41,666 bases of DNA from Bacillota bacterium. Its GTDB lineage: Bacteria > Bacillota > Clostridia > Christensenellales > SZUA-584. The position numbers were made by a program, and so were the translations under genes. This document shows, piece after piece, positions 39,276 to 41,666 of the stretch; position 1 is the stretch's first letter; the number at the start of each line of letters is the position of its first letter. Where the stretch lies: positions 1 to 41,666 of the forward strand of contig JAEZIZ010000018.1 of NCBI GenBank assembly GCA_023415915.1, written 5' to 3'. Below the pieces are notes generated by a model. It made no database searches, was not told the origin of the DNA, and saw only the letters and a program-made list of their open reading frames with translations.

Positions 39276-40358
39276 ATGCCAAATAACGAGACGTTGACTT
39301 CTGAAAGTTTGTCTTCCGCCGTACTCGACAGTATTCCTGATATGGTGCGGGTGATAGACAGAGACGGAAAGATTATTTATGCCAACAACATTTTAAAGTC
39401 CAAATTCGGCTGCGCAGAAGGGGAAGCCTGTATAAAGTTTCCGGGGGCTACCAAATGCTGCGATACCTGTATCGCTAAGAAATGCATCAAGGACAAAAAG
39501 ACATACAGCATTTCGTCGCGCGCAAAAGGCAGGATATATTCTATAAGCGCGAGGCCGGTGGAATTTGACGAAGACACTTTCGCTCTTGAAATTTTCAGGG
39601 ATATCACACAGGAACAGAATCTAAAAGACAAGCTGATGTCAAACAATTCGCGCATGATGAACGACTTGGAGGTTGCGCGAAGCCTTCAGCTTTCCATACT
39701 GCGCCATAACCTTCCGCAGGTCGGGGGCTACAGCTTCTGCGCCGAGTTTCTGCCCTGCGAGGCGCTGGGCGGCGACATGTACGACTGCTTTCTCACGCGC
39801 GACGGGCGCATAATAATGTATATCGCCGACGTGTCCGGCCACGGCGTTATGCCCGCGATGCTCACGGTGTACCTGCGCCAGGAGATGTTCGCGCAATGCA
39901 AGACACCGGGCGTATCCCCCGCCGAAGTGCTGCATAACATACAAAACTCGTTTGAAGACTTAAATACCGAAGAAAGCATATATATAACGATATTCGTACT
40001 CGCGCTTGAGCCTGAGACGGGCAATATAGTGTTCTCAAACGCCGGGCACAGCGTGCCGCCTCTTATTGCAGGCCGCAAAGGCGTAAGAGAGCTGTTCCTT
40101 CCCGGCACGCCCATATGCAGGTGGGCAGGCTCGCACGTGCATGAAGAGATGAGCGGGCGGCTCGCGAAAGGCGAAAGGCTGTTCCTTTACACGGACGGGC
40201 TTGACGGCATACATACGGGCTATACGTCCAACGAAAAGCTGAATCAGATACTGTTAAACCGCAAGCTTAAGGGCAAGGGCTTGCTCGACGAGATAAAGAT
40301 GCAGTTCACACAGACTAAAGCCGACGACGTGACAATAATGCTTTGCGAGCGCGACTGA
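39276..40358 (+). CDS. PAS domain plus SpoIIE/RsbU-type PP2C phosphatase
   Basis: The protein has 360 residues. A PAS domain (about 14-115, VLDSIPDMVRVIDRDGKIIYANN) contains a Cys cluster (Cys46, 52, 61, 62, 65, 70). A helical linker (NNSRMMNDLEVARSLQLSIL) leads to the PP2C-like domain (about 150-358), with metal-binding Asp in ALGGDMYDCF, ADVSGHGVMPAML, FSNAGHSVPPLI, FLYTDGLDGI and KADDVTIML. It should remove phosphate from a serine of an anti-anti-sigma-like partner in response to a signal sensed by PAS. It has no membrane segment. GGGG precedes the ATG. No sigma-regulator partner is adjacent apart from the Spo0E-like gene. Confidence 0.88.
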   Translation: MPNNETLTSESLSSAVLDSIPDMVRVIDRDGKIIYANNILKSKFGCAEGEACIKFPGATKCCDTCIAKKCIKDKKTYSISSRAKGRIYSISARPVEFDEDTFALEIFRDITQEQNLKDKLMSNNSRMMNDLEVARSLQLSILRHNLPQVGGYSFCAEFLPCEALGGDMYDCFLTRDGRIIMYIADVSGHGVMPAMLTVYLRQEMFAQCKTPGVSPAEVLHNIQNSFEDLNTEESIYITIFVLALEPETGNIVFSNAGHSVPPLIAGRKGVRELFLPGTPICRWAGSHVHEEMSGRLAKGERLFLYTDGLDGIHTGYTSNEKLNQILLNRKLKGKGLLDEIKMQFTQTKADDVTIMLCERD

Positions 40359-40378
40359 ATAAAGTTTTAAGCTGCTAA

Positions 40379-40405
40379 AAAGCGGGCCCTGTGGGGACCC
40401 GCTTT
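40379..40405. terminator. terminator shared by the PP2C gene and a minus-strand unit
   Basis: AAAGCGGG and CCCGCTTT form an 8-bp stem with an 11-base loop. On the plus strand the tail is TTTCTATAT; on the minus strand it is TTTTTAGC, the stronger T run. Confidence 0.65.
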
Positions 40406-40469
40406 CTATATTACGAATGCGGTATGATGCCGCATTCGGCAGGAAAAGTGTTTCAAATTCATATCGTGT
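40379..40469 (-). ncRNA. candidate small RNA or tiny ORF on the minus strand
   Basis: A complete transcription unit appears: promoter at 40476-40503, then about 30 bases, a perfect 9-bp hairpin CGAATGCGG/CCGCATTCG (40414-40438) and the terminator at 40379-40405. It could encode an 18-codon peptide starting at ATG 40463 with AAGGA upstream, ending at TAG 40407-40409, but the 5' end would be very short. A small RNA of about 90 nt is the simpler reading. Confidence 0.4.
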
Positions 40470-40475
40470 CCTTAT

Positions 40476-40503
40476 ATTATACCAGCCTGTTTTGAAAAAT
40501 CAA
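40476..40503 (-). promoter_or_regulatory. promoter of the candidate small RNA
   Basis: On the minus strand TTGATT and TATAAT are separated by 16 bp. No annotated gene lies downstream except the small unit at 40379-40469. Confidence 0.5.
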
Positions 40504-40772
40504 TTGGTTTTTTATGCCGTAAAGTCTCGCTAACCGCAGTATATGCTTGTATCATACTATTAAAAACGTTTATATTCTAAAAATTCCCGCAAAAAGCCCC
40601 GCTAAAATTGCTTATTCGCGTATGTTCTCGTAAAGTTTGATTATGTTTACCTGTTCAGCTCCGCAGTGCTTACATATGATTCCTTACAACGGGATGCATT
40701 TGCATGTGTTTATACTTTAACGGGCTTTACATCAGTACGCCCCCGACGCATCTGCGGGCATCAGGGCGGTTC
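40504..40772. other. spacer with no gene seen
   Basis: About 270 bases between the small RNA promoter and the rpsI terminator. It has no ORF with a ribosome binding site. A CGCCC/GGGCG pair (near 40739-40767) lies just past the rpsI terminator. Confidence 0.5.
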
Positions 40773-40820
40773 AATAACAAAAGCCCGCACACATACGGGA
40801 AACCGCATGAATACGGGCTT
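40773..40820 (-). terminator. terminator of the rplM-rpsI operon
   Basis: On the minus strand AGCCCG and CGGGCT close a long hairpin, followed by TTTGTTATT. It begins about 20 bases past the rpsI stop. Confidence 0.75.
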
Positions 40821-40837
40821 GACAAGCGATATTGTAA

Positions 40838-41230
40838 TTACCTCTTTGAGAACTGAGGCGCGCGCCTTGCGGCCTTGAGGCCGTATTTCTTTCTTTCCTT
40901 CATGCGGGAGTCTCTTGTAAGGTATCCCGCTTTTTTAAGTACTCCGCGCAGCTCGGGCTCGGCCTTGGTGAGCGCTCTCGCTATGCCGTGCCGTATCGCG
41001 CCGGCCTGGCCGGTAAACCCGCCGCCCTTAACGTTTACGGTAACGTCGTACTTGCCTATTGTCTGCGTGAGCACCAGCGGCGACTTAACGAGCATTATCA
41101 GCGTGTCGTATCCGAAATAATCGTCGACAGCGCGTTTGTTGATATTAATCTTTCCATCGCCCGGAGAAATTATGACTCGCGCAATAGAGCTTTTCCTTCT
41201 TCCCGTGCCTAAATACTGTATCTTTGCCAC
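40838..41230 (-). CDS. rpsI: 30S ribosomal protein S9
   Basis: The protein has 130 residues from GTG 41230, chosen because AGGAGG lies eight bases upstream; the ATG two codons earlier is too close to it. All S9 blocks are there: YLGTGRRKSSIARV, the YFGYDTL segment, VKGGGFTGQAGAIRHGIARAL, RDSRMKERKKYGLKAARRAPQFSKR. The C-terminal Lys-Arg tail reaches the P site of the ribosome. It forms an operon with rplM, 15 bases upstream, as in most bacteria. Confidence 0.97.
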   Translation of the reverse strand: MAKIQYLGTGRRKSSIARVIISPGDGKININKRAVDDYFGYDTLIMLVKSPLVLTQTIGKYDVTVNVKGGGFTGQAGAIRHGIARALTKAEPELRGVLKKAGYLTRDSRMKERKKYGLKAARRAPQFSKR

Positions 41231-41245
41231 GATCATATCCTCCTA

Positions 41246-41666
41246 TCAGCCTTCGACCTGCAGAACTTCAGGCTTCTGCGCGGCGTGCTCGTGTTCGGGC
41301 CCTTTGTAGACCCTGAGTTTTTTAAGCATCTGCCTTCCCAGTTTGTTCTTGGGCAGCATGCGGCGGACGGCTTCGTACATAGCGAACTCGGGCTTTGTCT
41401 GCATAAGCTTCTCGTACGTCGTCTCTTTCAAATGTCCCATATAACCGGAATGGGACCTGTATAACTTCTGCTGTAGTTTATTGCCTGTAAACACGCTTTT
41501 CTCAACGTTGATTATTATTACATAATCACCCGTGTCGATATTCGGCGTAAACTCCGGCTTGTTCTTTCCGCGAAGCACCGCGGCAACCTGGCTGGCGACT
41601 CTGCCGAAAACTTTTCCTTCGGCGTCGACGACATACCATTTGCGCGGGACGGAGCCGGGTTTTGCC
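41246..41666 (-). CDS. rplM: 50S ribosomal protein L13, 5' end cut by the window
   Basis: The gene is open to the window edge. The visible 139 residues include KPGSVPRKWYVVDAEGKV, FGRVASQVAAVLRGKNKPEF, NIDTGDYVIIINVEK, the YRHSGYMG-like YRSHSGYMGHLK and RRMLPKNKLGRQMLKKLRVY, all typical of L13. Only a few N-terminal residues are missing. The end (EHEHAAQKPEVLQVEG) is normal. It is the first gene of the rplM-rpsI operon. Confidence 0.97.
   Translation of the reverse strand, partial: AKPGSVPRKWYVVDAEGKVFGRVASQVAAVLRGKNKPEFTPNIDTGDYVIIINVEKSVFTGNKLQQKLYRSHSGYMGHLKETTYEKLMQTKPEFAMYEAVRRMLPKNKLGRQMLKKLRVYKGPEHEHAAQKPEVLQVEG

Overview
The window looks like part of the chromosome of a spore-forming, Gram-positive member of the Clostridia. 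The evidence is bofA, spoIIID, a Spo0E-like gene and a SpoIIE/RsbU-type phosphatase; a yaaO-tmk-holB-ricT cluster of the Bacillus/Clostridium kind; a large fused 2-hydroxyacyl-CoA dehydratase activase-like protein; and strong AGGAGG-type ribosome binding sites. Ile is often encoded by ATA although the DNA is moderately GC-rich. That fits some uncultured gut lineages (Christensenellales-like), but the exact taxon is a guess. Gene packing is dense, with many 4-base ATGA overlaps and two convergent pairs whose stop codons overlap.

Left end (1-2142): the inner end of an integrated element. The right end of an IS3-family insertion sequence sits inside a tyrosine integrase gene and has removed its catalytic C-terminus. 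Upstream of the integrase lies an AT-rich DUF5677-like gene, then four copies of TGTCTACT, then the 3' end of the tmRNA gene, a classic integration target.

2143-5762: the trans-translation and RNA decay group on the minus strand (secG, rnr, smpB, ssrA). Its spacers hold a GGGGACCCC-flanked hairpin repeat that recurs elsewhere in the window.

5936-15280: bofA, class II aldolase (fba), DUF3842, an unknown lipoprotein-like or anchored protein, mnmA with a Nudix gene, and a four-gene ABC-2 export operon that includes an unrecognised large anchored protein.

15395-19136: a candidate structured RNA, then a bactofilin operon with a membrane NlpC/P60 hydrolase and a small paralogue of that hydrolase's N-terminal anchor module, then an unknown membrane protein.

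19284-24149: the Orn/Lys/Arg decarboxylase-family gene, HAD phosphatase, tmk, holB and ricT operon, then a 56-residue ferredoxin.

24200-30182: radical SAM protein, an HTH / ECF sigma / membrane protein operon, spoIIID behind a sigma-E-like promoter, a three-gene membrane protein operon and an SDR-family dehydratase.

30202-37475 (minus strand): the 1427-residue activase fusion, a GNAT protein and mreCD.

37594-41666: an RluA-like protein whose catalytic Asp position is Glu, a folded leader ahead of a Spo0E-like gene and a PAS-PP2C phosphatase, a candidate small RNA on the minus strand, and the rpsI/rplM ribosomal operon running off the edge.
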